Positions 35,040 to 48,650 of a stretch of DNA of 64,000 bases are shown here, one piece after another. Numbering within the stretch: the stretch's first letter is position 1; every line of letters starts with the position of its first letter. The translations under genes were made by a program, and so were the position numbers. Below the pieces are notes generated by a model that was not told where the DNA came from, searched no databases, and saw only the letters and a list, made by a program, of their open reading frames with translations. The stretch is from Talinum fruticosum (lineage: Eukaryota > Streptophyta > Magnoliopsida > Caryophyllales > Talinaceae). Location: the NCBI GenBank assembly GCA_021018815.1, contig JAITYX010000005.1:6357501-6421500 (forward strand), in the 5' to 3' direction.

Positions 35040-38000
35040 TTATTCGGTTGTTCCGTGCTTGTCTTGGAAGCATCTCGGGTTCCTCTCCCGCCAAATATGA
35101 TATATGACAGCAGCAATTAGTAGGGCTACAATTGCTAGTTTTGATTGTGAGAGTGTTGTGCCTGTTAGCCATCCATTCCACTCTTGTCTCCTTGTAGTCC
35201 CTAAAGCTATGTTGCTAAAACCGTTTAATATCTCTTGGGAAACCGACATTGCAAGAATAGGTGGTCTATGCTTTCCTCTTGTTGGCAAAATAAGCATGTT
35301 GTGCTGTCTATTGTCACCCACTCGCTAATTCTATCCCTTGTAGGTAGCTTTCTTTTTAGAACCATCTATAGATTTATGGAGTTCTTTGGTATTATCATTT
35401 TATGCCATGCAAACTTCCACCAAGGAGTCACCCGCCTGCTGGGTGTACTCGATGAGTATGCTTGTTTTGATGCTTGAATTTACCCTTTCTAATGACTCGA
35501 CCAATCATGCATGTGGGGTATGGTCCATTTAGGTAGATATTCTATGAATTTCGGGATCCTTTTCAAATACTAGCTGAACCGAGGCTTTATCACAATATCC
35601 CCGATTTCTTTGCCGTTGAGGTAAATGGAGTTTACCCATTTAACCCGGAGACAACCTGCTTTGTCCATGAGGAACCATAGTTGCATTGCCACCATAGCTT
35701 TGTTCCATTCTCGCACACCTTCGATGCCTAGTCTACCATATTGCTTGGGCCTGCTCAAGTCTTCCCAAGTTACTGGTATCGAGTTTTTCCTTCCTTCCTC
35801 CCTTTTCCATAAGAAGTCTCTGCTAGTTTTCTCCACCATTTTTATGACTTTGCTAGGCAGGATGAAAATTGAACACCGGTAATTATACATGCTCATTAAT
35901 ACTGTGTTTATCAATTGAATTCTTCCCGCATAACTAAGCTTTCTTGCACCCCATAGCCTAACTCTTGTTGTTATCTTGGATGCAATCACTTGACATCATT
36001 TGCATTAAGCTTCCCCGACTTCATAGGTTCTCCAAGATATTGGAGTGGCAGCTCCCTTTTACAAAACTTGTCTCCTGTAATATTTCGGGTTTAGTTTCGC
36101 ACTTATACCAGCCTAGGTAAATTTGTGATTTGTGGAAGTTTGTTTCCAACCCAAATACAGACACCAAAATCAGCAACAACCTCGCATTACACATTCTACA
36201 GATTGTGTATTTACTTTGCAAAAAACAAAAGATGATAACCAAATATGAGGTGATTCAATTTATCCCCTTTGCAGCTGGGTGATAACTAAATTTGCTATCC
36301 CTTTGTATGCCATTCAATAATCTAGTCATATGCTACACACCAAGCACAAAAGTAAGGGGGATATGGGATCCCCTTGCCTTAGACCCCGCTTGTAGAGAAG
36401 AACCCATGCAGTCCACCATTATAATTCGGAGAGAATGTAGCCGTGGATAAGCGGTGTAAATCCACTTTACAAACCGGTGGGGAATACCAACACCTATCAT
36501 CATTTCTTTGAGGAAGTTCTAGTCTGTTGTAGCGTAAACCTTCATAATGTCAATTTTGATGATGCATCTTGGAGCGACATTCTTCCTTCTATATTGTCTC
36601 ACAAGATCTAATCCAATCATAACATTGTGTATTATACTCCTGTTGGATACAAAGGCTGCTTGATTGTTTTGGATTATGTGAGGCAAGATTGGTTTCAATC
36701 TTTTACAAAGCATTTTTGAGATGGCTTTGTAAATGGTGTTGCAACATGATATTGGCCTCGAATTCAGCTAGGGTCTTTGGACATTCTACTTTAGGGATCA
36801 GTGTTATAGCAGTTGTGTTTATTTGCTTTAACAATTTCCCATAAGTGAAAAAGTCCAAGATAGCATTAGTAACGTCTTGTCTTGTCATTTGCCAGTGCAT
36901 CGGTATAAAACTTACTTGTAAATCCATCCAGTCCTGGGCTCGATGGAGAATATTGTCTCTTTTACCTCCATAGAAGTAAAGGGTATCACTATCTCCCTTC
37001 TTTGCTCTATTGTCAAGCAAGCTCCAGCCTGCAGAACACCCTATTTTATCTTCCCCCTAGGTTTTGCGGTTAATAAGGTCCGGAAGTATGAAATCAACTC
37101 CTTCTCTATCTCATCAGCCTTATAAACGACCTCCCTGCCTGTTTTTGCAATGACAAGTATCCTATTTTTATGGGATTTTTGCTGGAGCAAAGAGTAGAAA
37201 TATGTTGTGTTCCTGTGTTCTTCTTTCAGCCATCTAGCCTTACTCCACTCGGATTTTTATCTCCCTATCTCGCTTGCTTTAGCCTCGCTTCAATTGCTTC
37301 ATCTTTTCCTTCTCAATTACAAAAACTCATTTGTTCCTGTTCCTTGGAAAATTTGAGATTGGATCTCAATAAGCTCTACTCTTGCTCTTTCAATTCTTAT
37401 CTCGAGCCCTCTAAATTCCTCTTTATGAAATATTTTTAAACCTTTTTCACTGCTTTTATCTTTTTAGTGATCCGAAACATTTTGGATCCCTTCCCATCAA
37501 ACCGAACATTGTCTCTAATAACCTCAATGAAATTTCCATGCGGACACCACATGTTGCAGAATTTAAAGTTATGGCCTTTTAGTGGTACCTGATGATCACT
37601 TATGATTAGTGCACAATGATTAAGGACAACTCCGGGGACCACCTGGTAATCAATGTTAGGATATTCCTCCATGCACTTCTCGTTAAGTAGGACTCTATCC
37701 AATCGAGAGAAGATTCCACTTGCTTCTTTTTGCTTGTTTGTCCATATGAAAAACCGCCCTTGGTGCTTCATTTCCTGCATTTGGCGGTTATCAACCCATT
37801 GTTGGAAGTTCTGGATATCTTGGTAAGTGACTTTCGCCCCACCAATTCTTTCTTCCTCGGCTAATACACAATTAAAATCCTCAACAACAATCCATGGAGC
37901 ATTTTGACAGACTAATGGCTTCTAATTGATTCCATAAAATCCTTCTTTCAACATCATCATTTGAAGTATATACGATCTGTCGGATAAAGACTGTATTGCA

Positions 38001-38651
38001 ATCCTTGAGTTCCGATTTCCACATGTATAAGTTGGTTATGCACTATAATTACTTGAACATCGAATTCAGGTGGAGTCCCATATACACCATATTCTGCTAT
38101 GCTCCTCATCGGTAACATTTGTTATAAACTTCCATCCTCCACAAAGGTTTCTAGCCACCACTTCAACGTTTCTTTTTGTAATTTTTATTTCTAAGAGTCC
38201 GACAAATTTAATTCTTTTATTCCTCAAGAGGGCTTTTATCTTCTCTTGTTTTGAGGGGCTATTCATGCCCCGCACATTCCAACAAGCTATGTTCTTCACG
38301 GGCCACCTCCGGGGTCCCCCGTGGGTGTATACTTCTTGTCTGTCTTCCTTCTATTTCCTTATTACTTTCCGGTTGTACGGACACTCGTATGGTCTTGGTG
38401 TGAATCTTGGTTGTTGATCTCTTTGCTCTATTCGTGGTAACTTTGTGCTTAATGTTTTGGTTGTTAATCTTCGATGGACCTCCTTGCTTCGAGATAAATT
38501 TGACCTCTCTAAACCATTCGTAGGGAAATTTATTGTAGTGCCCAGAAAGGAAGGTCTTCTCTTTTGTTTTTCTTTGGGTCTTTTCTAGGTTCTTCCGTGA
38601 ATCTCTTGGATAGGGAAAACGACCACATCCTCCAACACGACGATGATCCAC
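35040..38651 (-). mobile_element. Decayed LINE (plant L1-type non-LTR retrotransposon), minus strand
   Basis: Read from right to left. 38299-38066 is the start of an APE-type endonuclease (IACWNVRGMNSPSKQEKIK, VGLLEIKI). 37780-37436 is its end (RFFIWTNKQKEASGIFSRLD, SDHQVPL). 37020-36519 is reverse transcriptase (AITLIPKVECPKTLAEF; NNQAAFVSNRSIIHNVMI). 36242-36021 is its later part. 35989-35570 is the region after RT (RLWGARKLSYAGRIQLIN, FLWKREEGRKNSIPVTW). 35321-35040 is the zinc-binding RT-associated end (IYHIWRERNPRCF). Stops and shifts break it into many frames. The basic stretch at 38651-38259 is probably the linker before the endonuclease. No A-tail or target duplication identified. Confidence 0.85.
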
Positions 38652-39269
38652 GACTTTTCAAGTGCATTTGTTGCTATTATCTCAAGCTTGTTGACGATGA
38701 TTCCTCGAAGAGAAAGGTGCACAAGTCATTTTTCAAAGCCACCCCGGAAAAACTCAAGATTTGATTCTTGTTTAGAGCTCTATAACTCTGGTTCTCCTAA
38801 GAAGACGATATGCATAACTTCATTCTCAAGTATCCGAATTCCTCAATTGGACATTCACCGGAAGAACTTCTGCGGCAGGTTGAGAATGTATTATCACAAA
38901 AATTATCTTATAATTTTATACATTCTTGTTATTATTTTCTTTGTGCATAATGGTGTTAATTTGGCTATGACATTTATTATCTTTCTTTTCGGCGAGTGGA
39001 AATTCGGGTTTACCTGGATTACCCAAGGCCTTAATTTCGACTAGCCCTAAAAGGGCCCGAACCTTGCTCTGTAAGATGACAAAAGCTGAACAAGCTACTA
39101 GCTCACGATTAAGGCTTTACTTTTATGTATTGCTTTTATTTTGATTTATTAGCCAATCTTTAATGGGGTGGTTTTTATGATTGGTCGAATAAGATTTACC
39201 AAATGATACTAAATCCTAGTTGGCATAATCCATTAGGATTAGGAACACTTCTCCACATAGGTATTAATT
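38652..39269. other. Spacer between the two head-to-head LINEs
   Basis: The minus strand at 38650-39060 may include the ORF1 or leader of the left LINE, but no zinc knuckle or other domain is readable. 39060-39269 shows nothing supported. Confidence 0.4.
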
Positions 39270-42200
39270 CTGAAAATCATTAGTTGGAACATTCAAAGAT
39301 CTAAAAGAGAAAAATCCTTTGCAAATTAAGGTACCTAAAGAACGTGTACCATGCGGACATTTTGTTTATAATCGAGACAATGGTTAGTGTAACTAATGCA
39401 ACAAACATTATTCAAAATTTGGGTTTTGATCATTAAGCAATAGTTGAGCCCATTAACCACTTTGGGGAAATATGGGTTGTGTAGAATACATCTAATGTTA
39501 TAGTACATACTTTGGCTAAGATAGAGCAATCCATCTCTATGTTAAATAAAAGGAAACCAATAAGGAGACTATTTTATTGGGGGTCTTTGGACCTGCCTAA
39601 GAATGAGATAAACCAACATTTTGGAATAGACTTCCACTACTGAATGTAATCTTTGATCTATCATGGTGTATTGTTGGGGATTTTAATGAACTTGCAAGGT
39701 CCGATAAAAAAACCATGTGTCTAAATAGATTTATCAACTCTATTAGTAGTTTATCTCCAAATGGAAGAATATTCAATTGAAAAATAAGTTTTAGAGGTAA
39801 CATCATCTATGAACAGCTTGATCAAGCTATTGCCAGACAAGATTAGATCAATTACTACCTAGAAATGGAGATCAACCATGGACCATTTTCGTTTTCGGAT
39901 CATCGTTATATTCTTATGGGTATAAAACCCAACCGCACCAATCCAAAGAATTGTAGCTTCAAATTTTATCCCCATTGGGCAAATTCTCCCAAGGTTAAGG
40001 ATATTGTCCATAGTAGTTGGGAAAGTAATGTGAGAGGCACTATGTTATTTCACATTACATGTTAATTAAAGAGAATTAAGACTCGATCTAAAAGAATGGA
40101 ACAAAACTATGAATAGTAATTTTAGAAACAAAATGGAAAGAAACACTGAAAGATTACAATATGTGGAAAATAGACTTACCAATGAACATTTAAGTTTTAG
40201 ACTTAATAATTAGCTCTATTTTAGATTAGCAAAATGAGAAAAGTTGCTACTTTTCAACCAACACTACTAGAAAACAATGGCTAATGGAAGGTGATAGGAA
40301 CTCTAAATTCTTTTATCAAAGTATTACTTCTCGAAAAAAGAAGGCAATTACTTAATTAAAAGACAGCTCCAAGTATTTGGATAGAGGATATGTCGACCAT
40401 ATGCAATAAAATTTGTTGATGATTTTTGTAACCAGCTTTAAAACTAATATAAACCGGATTAAGACACCACCAACCATCGTGAAGAAATTAGATGATAATC
40501 ATATCTTGGAACTTACGCAAAAGTTCTCCATTGATGACATTAAAATTGCAAGTGTTCCAAATGAAAGCCTCCAAAGTACCAAGACCTAATCGGTTTGGAC
40601 TGGTTTTTTTCCAAATATACTAGGATATTATTGGAGAAGACATTATTTCTATGATCAATGAATTATATCAAAAAAGGAAAGTTCTTAAAGAGATTAACCA
40701 CATATTTATCACGCTTATTCCAAAAATTGATGACCCGAGTTCTACAAATCATTTTAGACCAATTAACCTTTGTAATACATTATATAAAATTATTGCTAAA
40801 GTACTTGTTAACCTACTACGACCTTGCTTGAACCATCTAATCTCGCCGTTCCAAATTTCTTTGTACTGAAAAGACAAATTTACGATAATATACTTCTTTC
40901 CCATGAGGTAATGAACAAATATAAAAGAACAAAAAGTAAAACAACATGGGTAGCCCTCAAGTTAGATATGGAAAAAGCATATGATAGACTTGAATATGAT
41001 TTCTTATTTGAGTGCGTAACTTGTATGGCTTTTCCTTCCAAATGGAATGGTTGTGTTAAGGAATGCTTATCTTCGGTTTCCTATTCGATTCTTAGTAATG
41101 ACCAACCTTGTGGATTCTTCAATCCAAAAATAGGACACTCAAACAAGGTGACCCTTTGTCATCTTATCTATTCCTTATTTGTATGGAAGCTCTTACAACT
41201 AAACTTGCTCAAGCTAGGTCAAATATAAAGCGTGATATTTCGGTCAAGATTAGTGCTAAAGGAAACTTGATTCCTGCACTGTTCTTTGACGATGATAATC
41301 TTCTATTGTGTAAAGCTAAAGCACAATTCTTATACTACCTAAAAAGAATCATGGATGAATTTTGTGCGATATTTGGACAATTGATTAATTTTAATAAATC
41401 GTCGATGATATTCTCCTCCAATACCCAAAGAAGGGATAAGGAAGTAACTTATGCTATTTTCCATATCCCTATTGTCGAATCTCTTGAAAAATACTTAGGT
41501 TGCTCGACTGTTCATGGAAAGAGAAAATTCCGTTGCTTGCTCCTATTATTGATAAAGCCAATAGTAATCTCAATTCTTGGAAAGCAAACAAGTTGTCCAA
41601 AGCTGGGAGAATGGTATTAATCCAATCAAATCTTGAATCACTTCCAGGCCATTCTATGCAATGTTTCCAGATCCTGAAGCATATAATTCAATCCCTTGAT
41701 AAAATTAATAGAAAAATTTCTTCTTGAAATAGAAGGACAATAAAGGAATGCCCATGATTACTTAGGACTATGTCTATCAACCTAAATGCAAAGGTGGACT
41801 AGGTTTGCAAAAAACTAAAGATATCAATGTGGCTTTTCAATGTAAATTCATCCGGAAAATTTTGAAAGACCCGGACAATTTGTGGGTCCAAGCATATGAA
41901 AACAAAATATGGGAATAAGGTGAAAATGTTTTTGAAATCTCTAAAAAGTTAAGAGTCGTGGGTATGGAAATCTTTGTCCAAATGTTATGCTACCTTTTGT
42001 AAAGGGATCCGTTAGAAAATTGGGAATGGGAAAAAAATATTCTCTTTTGGCCAAAACTAGAATCTTTTACAGATTATGGGGTACGATTTGCGATCTCTTA
42101 ATTTGCGGACAAAGGTTAGTGAGTTTATTAACAAAGATAATGAGTGGGACGTCTTTCAACTCAGGTCTATACTTCCGGCTAACATTATCAATCTCATTTC

Positions 42201-43384
42201 TAATACACCCCTGCCAATGTGTCCCAAACAGAATGAGACTTATTAGGGACTTTCGAGCAACAAGTGCTTTACTACCAAATTTGCCACGCGGGTAGTGCAA
42301 AATGCACAAAGATATGATAATCGGGAGGGATAGTGGATATGGAAATTAAATGATCCAATCAAAATTAAAATATTCCTTTGGAAATTTCTCCATGATGGAA
42401 TCCCTCCGAGGAGGATACTTGCTAATAGAGGAGTCCAACTTGATCCACTATGTAAGATCCGCCACTTGAATGATGAAACATATGGCTACCTCTTTTTCAA
42501 TTGCCCTCGAGCGAGATCAAGTGTGGGCAACAACAGCTAACCATCACTGGTTCACCTCATAAACTTTATTTCTTCCCATGACGATGGGAAAAGCATTCTC
42601 CAAGCGAGTTAGGACCTTCTTCCAAACAAATCAACTATAATGAGCCATATTCTTGTTATGGAGCATTTGGAAATAAAAGAATGCACTAATCTTTCAAGGG
42701 GAAGATTTTAATCATATTGGAGTATTGATTAGGGAAATAGAGCATCTGCAGAATGAAAATTAAGAAAATGTTATTCCCCGATGGAACTTTACAAAAACAA
42801 TAAGAGAACCAATAGGAAGTGAACACATTTGGTCAAATGGAATAGACCTTCTAATGGTTATACCAAACTCAATTTTGATGGCTTTTTACGCAATGGCAAT
42901 GCAGCTATAGGTTTTATATTAATAGACGAGAATGGTAATCTGCCGACAACAGGAGCAGACCAACTTGGGAAGTACATCCATCCCGGTGACGGAAGCAAGT
43001 GTCCTCGGATTTGGACTTCAAGTAGCTATCAAAGCAAACATTTAGAAAACTCAAATCAAGGGAGACAATAAAGTCATGATTGAAGCAATAAAAGGAAATT
43101 TAAAGTGCCATGGCAAGTCGACTATATCATTAAAGATATTGCAATTCTAATGACAAAATTAACAAATTGCAACATCAGTCACATCTTTAGAGAAGAAAAT
43201 AATGCGGAAGATTGGTTAGCGTACTATGGACGCTCGATTCTTACTCCAACCACTTGGGGATATTGCCCCTCCTTCTCTCTTATGTTTATCCCGACAAATG
43301 ATAATTTAGGTAAAACCCTTGTAAGAAAGGCTGCCTAAATTTACCTTATCCTCATTATTTACCCTTTGCAAAAAAAAAAAAAAA
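39270..43384 (+). mobile_element. Decayed LINE with poly(A) end, plus strand
   Basis: The endonuclease starts at about 39270 (KIISWNIQRSKREK) without an ATG and ends near 39865-40060 (FSFSDHRYILMGI). RT spans about 40640-41740: FITLIPKIDDPSSTNHFRPI, LKLDMEKAYDRLEYDFL, a catalytic box altered to FFDDDNLL, and LNSWKANKLSKAGRMVLIQS. An RT-associated zinc-binding part lies at about 42340-42510. An RNase H domain follows at 42829-43338 (KLNFDGFLRNGNAAIGFIL; CNISHIFREENNAEDWLA). It ends in 15 A at 43370-43384. Multiple stops and shifts make it inactive. No ORF1 is recognisable, so the 5' end is truncated or diverged. It differs in sequence from the LINE at 35040-38651. Confidence 0.85.
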
Positions 43385-44055
43385 GTACACCAGGATTTGG
43401 CTTACTCGACAAATGTATCATATAAAACTCACTAATACTTGGGTTTGGCTCGTACAAAATAGTGTGTGCCTCACTTAAAAATCTGAAGTTGTAATATAGC
43501 TTACTATTACTTGCACTTATATATCTAGATTCAGCCCACTGATATATATGTATAGTTTATTAACAATTGGGTTTGGCTCACTAAACATAGTGTATGTCCC
43601 ACGAATTTGACATATATTTTACATTACCAGATAAAAATTTGACAAGTTAATTAATTAAAAGGAAAAAATAAATTTTGGAAAAATCTATTCAGTCAATTGA
43701 ATTAAAAGTTAACAAAAAAAGTAAAAAAGAAAATGAAATGGAAAAAAGTTAAAATAAATTAAAATGGAAAATTTATTAGAGCAAAAATTTGAAGATGGGT
43801 ATAAGAGCTAAATTTCAAAGTGCCACGAGGTAAACGACCAACTCCACCATGTTTTGGCCAACATTGCACGTTAAAAATTTTACATGTTAATTAATTAGAG
43901 AAAAGATGGATTTTCAAATCATTTATTCGTTATTCAATGAATAGTTGAGTTTAAAAAAGCAAAAAAAGGTAAAATAAAATGGCAAACGTATCCTTCTTAA
44001 GAAAAGGGAAAGGTACCTTAAATAAATTAAAACAAAAAACAATTAGTTAATATAA
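43385..44055. other. Gene-free AT-rich spacer
   Basis: Contains two diverged copies of a phrase with gggtttggctc and agtgtatg/tgtgtg (about 43440-43480 and 43565-43600). Otherwise nothing is supported. Confidence 0.5.
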
Positions 44056-44059
44056 TTAT

Positions 44060-44132
44060 TTGAACCTGGATTCTATGTTGAACCTCTTTAAAGTTCTCAG
44101 AGAGCCCTCTCACCAAATGAGCCACTTTGCAG
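44060..44132 (-). repeat. tRNA-derived SINE-like head
   Basis: On the minus strand, tggctcatttggtgagagg resembles an A box region, and ccaggttcaaat, about 50 bases on, a B box/T-loop. Too degenerate for a functional tRNA (no paired acceptor stem), hence SINE-like. Tail not found. Confidence 0.4.
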
Positions 44133-44159
44133 ATCTTCAACAGTAATATTTTTTTTTAT

Positions 44160-45470
44160 GTTTATTTTCTTTTTGGGTAACGGAGGTGGAAGTAAAAGAA
44201 TTTAAATAATCTTTCTCCTTCTAGCCTTTCGGGCTAGTAGCCACTTTAACATCTGATTTACAAATTTCTAGTATTTTTAAAGTAGGAAATTTGCTGGCTA
44301 GGTCGTTGATGTTGTCGCTTAGGCCGACAATGTCCTTCTATACCTTGCTTTGCTGCTATAGAATTCATCTTGATAATGATATTTTGAACTCCTAAGACAC
44401 TCAAATCCTTCAATGCCAGTTTAACAGCAAGAAACTCCGTCTGGATTGTTGATTGAGCATATCTCATCCAATAGCCATGATTCATATTGAATAGACTATC
44501 CTCAGATACCCAGGCGGCTCCCGCTGATAGTGTGTCCTTCTCCCGTGAACCATCTGTTACCACTATTACTTGTACCTGCTGTTGATGTGTAATTCCCCTG
44601 ATGTACACTAAATCTGTTTGATGCCGAATGTCTCTTGCATTAATGTGCTTTTTTAGCCATTCTTCCTTTATGACTTCCATCCATTGTTCCATATGTACTT
44701 GGCTGATGTTGATAACTCCCTTTGGATATAGAGTTTTCCCACTAAAAAAGCATCTCATTTCTATCTCTCTGCATTTCCCATACAGTTAACAGTAGCCATA
44801 CAATTCTTAAATGTTTCCACTTACTTTTGTCTTTTTATTAAGAAACAGATCCAATTGTTGAGTCACTCATAGAACTCCAGCTTAACCGAGCTATTCGCTC
44901 TTATAACCAAATCAGCACTTCCCCAAATTTTTCTTGCTACTTCACAATCTTTGAATAAGTCCTCCCATACCCAATCCCTCCCATTCCTATGGGCAAACAG
45001 ATGACCTCCTTTTCTTCCAATTGGACCTTCTTCCTACCTGCATTGCCTCCCCAGAAAAAATTAATCATGATGGAGTTCAATAAATTAGTTATCTTTTACG
45101 GAATGTTGAACACCTAGGGGATATGTTGATTTAGTGCAGTAAGAACTACATTGATTAACACCAGCCTCCCTGCCGGGGAAAGCTTGTCAATTTTCCATGA
45201 TTGCATCCTTTGCTGCACCCTATCAATGAGGAAGTGGAAATGTGATGCTTTTGTCTTCAAGCTGAGTGGCATTGAAGCTAAATATCTGTCAAAACCATCA
45301 ACGGCATTATAATTGGAAATCAATTTTATACCCTCAATCTCTTCTCTACTCATATTTTTGGATAATATGATAACTAATTTTGAATTATTCACCATCTGCC
45401 CTGAAGCTTCACAAAACAGATTTAATATATTATTGAGGCCCATAATATATTAAAAAGATTTAATATATTA
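44160..45470 (-). mobile_element. 5'-truncated LINE fragment, copy 1
   Basis: 45443-45114 encodes the region after RT (NLFCEASGQMVNNSKLVII, HFLIDRVQQRMQSWKIDKLS, AGRLVLINVV). 44758-44258 encodes an RNase H domain (VVTDGSREKDTLSAGAAWVS, IQTEFLAVKLALKDL). The catalytic RT core and endonuclease are absent, as in a 5'-truncated insertion. A T-rich tract at about 44148-44160 may be the reverse of its A-tail. 44341-45470 is repeated at 47550-48660. Confidence 0.8.
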
Positions 45471-47549
45471 CTGATAAAAAATTTCCATGTCCTGAAGCCT
45501 CATGTAACTGGGTCTAACAAGCCGTCAGACTAGTTGTTAGCTCCAGCAGGCCTAACAACTCCGTCGAACAGGAATTCAATGTGTTGTCCAACGGGGATTT
45601 TACCCGTTGGAACATGTCCGACATTTTTTTAATGGGTTTTGCAATGGGATGGAAATTTGACGGGTATTGTTTGACGGGTTTTTCGACAGCGTCCGAAGGG
45701 AATTGCTATGGGATTTTCGATGGGAATTCCTGTCGGAAACTTGAGGTGGTTTTTTGGGTTTTTGAAGACATTATAAATAAAATTTTATATGTCAGAATAT
45801 AGTTTGCTAAATTAACAAATTTGTACACACCTAAAAAGTGTCATCCATTCTCTTATTATTTATTTTGTTAGCGCGGTGATGAAATTTCAGTCCATTTTGC
45901 GAATTAATCACGGTCGGAATTTGATTGGCGTGACGGAAGCTAGTAAACCATAAAAACCCCTTAGCACCAAAAATATCTTTCTTTGCTTTGGATCGGCCCA
46001 CAAACCCATTTTCTTTTGGCCGGTCCAAGCCGGGGTCAACGCTCCAGGTCAACGTAAGGCGGGCGTTGCGCATGAGGCCTTGCTGCTTGCTAAACACAAC
46101 ATTTCGTCTTCGACATTCTAGCGTAACACGGAGCTCAACATGTCCGGACTACGTCGTGTAGGCCGGCTCCGTGCTTAAGGGGATTTTTTTGGTCAAAGCG
46201 CTGCATTATGCTTGGAGTGTCCAACCGAGACACGGAAGCCAACTACACCAAACGACATTGTACAAGGCCGGCGCTATGCTTCAAGGGATTTTTCGCCAAA
46301 TCGTTGCATTTTGCTCCAGGGACCAGCTGAAGCACGAAAGGATTGTTTTTCCAAATGATGCCATTTTGAGGCTAGCGCCGCAATCCTCGACCCTTCCTAG
46401 GGGATTTACAGTTCAAGTAGATTTTGTTCGATTTTTTCGATTTTCCGCCGGTCCGGTTCTCGCATTTTAGACTACTAGTTTCATGCTTCTTAGGTCATTT
46501 TGTGACCTAATCTTTTCTCTATAAATAGCGAGCTTTAGTCCTCACTTGGAGAATGACCATTCCTATGCCACACGCTGCTGAAATTTAGCTAAGAGCTACT
46601 GAATGCTCGCATCGGTATTTTGATCTCTTGGCTCTTTTTTAGCTAACCATTACTTCACCAAGTATCTCATCATTCTCCTACACTAATCTACCTCCACAAA
46701 TTCCACAAATAGCCTATTTCAATCGCGTTCATCCACCATCACGCTTCCAGATTTGGTTCATGATTCAAGATCGGCAGGTGGGACAACTCGAGGGCGTACA
46801 TTTCATTCTCAATCCCGATTACGTTTTGTTTAATTTATGGTTTTTAGCGCTTTCCGTATTGTGGACAAAGATGTAATCGTTTTTAATTCCTCCCGCCTTC
46901 GTAATTTATTTTTATCGCTTTTGTTTGCTTTCTTTTATTGCTTTCCTATTTGCTTTTATCGCTTTCTTAGCATTTAGTTTTTGCACTTAGCATGTTGTAT
47001 GCTTGATTGTTTAAACACATTTCTTTAACTCACAATTCGAATCAATAAATGCCATATACGGACGGGCGGAATGGTATGACTTATCCTTACAATTCGTACC
47101 TTCGCTCGCGAATACTAGATTATCGGTTCTAGACCAATTGAGTCAATTTTAAACCGTTTTCAAGCTTAGTTTTCCCATACTAAGATTGAAAGAGTATGTC
47201 TTTTATTTTTGTTAGTTTTTTTATTTTTAGAACCGATCGGCGACTCTTCTTTTTATATATTTTTATTTCTCCTAAAATGCTCAGCGTTTTAAAGTGGCAA
47301 AAACAGATTTGATTTTTGATAGTCTAGGCCATGAACCGAGATTGTGCTTTCGAGTCACGACCCATGGCAGGCGCCAGCAACCGGATGGTGCTGGCTATTG
47401 CCGCGCCAGCTAGTCACCGGGCAAGTCTCTCGGTCCAAATCGGTGTTATCACAACTTTTTGGCCCAAAAGTCCAACATAATTTAAGTTATTTTGTTGTAT
47501 TTTCCTAAATTATGAAATAATATCCCGAGGCTTCTAATATTAGTTTCTA
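44341..47549 (+). repeat. Tandem duplication, unit 1 (LINE fragment + LTR)
   Basis: This 3.2 kb unit is followed directly by a second copy at 47550-50986. Order in each: LINE fragment, a spacer rich in gacgggt/cccgttgg words, the LTR, then the first ~95 bp of the retroelement leader. The second unit starts inside the LINE (taccttgc), joined to the LTR leader at a shared ttcta. Confidence 0.75.
45822..47453 (+). mobile_element. Ty3/gypsy-type LTR, copy 1
   Basis: Starts TGTACACACCTAAAAAGTG and ends GTGTTATCACA. Contains a TATA-like ctctataaatag at about 46519 followed by transcribed-looking leader. The 3' part (cacgacccatgg, gtgctggct, gggcaagtctctcggtcc) matches the LTR end at 63899-64000 in inverted orientation, linking it to the gypsy family on the right. 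The segment at 46140-46330 contains two diverged ~115 bp subrepeats. It is about 1.63 kb and has no coding region. It is followed by ttttggcccaaaag and retroelement leader that stops after about 95 bp at the duplication junction. Confidence 0.75.
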
Positions 47550-48650
47550 TACCTTGCATTCTTTCTGTAGAATTCGTCTTGATGATGATATTTTGAACTC
47601 CTAAGACACTCAAATCCTTCAATGCTAGTTCAGCAGCAAGAAACTTCGTCTGGATTGTTGATTGAGCATATCTCATCCAACAGCCATGATTCATACTGAA
47701 TCGACTATCCTCAGATACCCAGGCAGCTCCCACTGATAGTGTGTCCTTTTCCCATAAACCATCAGTTACCACTGTTACTTGTACCTGCTGTTGATGTGTA
47801 ATTCCCCTGATGTACACTAAATCTGATTGATCCTGAATGTCTCATGCATTAACGTGCTTCTTTAACCATTCTTCCTCTATGACTTTTATCCACTGTTCCA
47901 TATGTACTCGGGTGATTCTAATAACTTCCTTTGGATCAAGAGTTTTTCCACTAAAAAGCATCTCATTCTGTCTTTTTAAATTTCCCAAATAGTTAACAGT
48001 ATCCACATAATTCTTGATTGTTTCAACTTACTTTTGTCTTTTATGGAAAAACAAATCCAATTCTTGAGTTACTTATAGAACTCCAGGTTAACTGAGCTAT
48101 CTGCTCTTATACCCAAATCACCACTTGCTCAAATTTTTCCTGCTACTTCACAATCTTTGAATAAGTCCTCCCATACCCAGTCCTCCCATTACTATGGGAA
48201 AAACATATGATCTCCTTTTTCTTACAATGGACCTTCTTCCTAAATGCAGTGCCTCCCCAGAAAATATTAATCATGATGGAGTTCAATAAAGTAGTTATCT
48301 TTTATGGAATGTTGAACACCGAGGGGACATGTTGATTTAGTGAAGTAAGAACTACATTGATTAACACCAGCCTCCCTACTGGGAAAGCTTGTCAATTTTC
48401 CATGACTGCATTCTTTGCTGCACCCTATCAATGAGGAAGTGGAAATGTGATGCTTTTGTCTTCGTGATGAGTAGCATTGAAGCTAAATATCTGTCAAAAC
48501 CATCAACCACATTATAATCGTAAATCAATTTTATACCCTCAATCTCTTCTCTGCTCATATTCTCGGACAACAAGATAACTAATTTTGAATTATTCACCAT
48601 CTGCCCTGAAGCTTCACAAAACAGATTTAATATATAACTGGGGCTCATAA
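47550..48650 (-). mobile_element. LINE fragment, copy 2
   Basis: Carries the same RNase H and post-RT segments as copy 1 (VVTDGLWEKDTLSVGAAWVS; LFCEASGQMVNNSKLVIL). Its 3' end is cut at the duplication junction. Independent substitutions and shifts show that both copies decayed after duplication. Confidence 0.8.

Noticed and set aside
44060..44132. Functional tRNA gene on the minus strand
   Set aside because: Box-like words are present but acceptor and anticodon stems do not pair; a SINE head is more likely.
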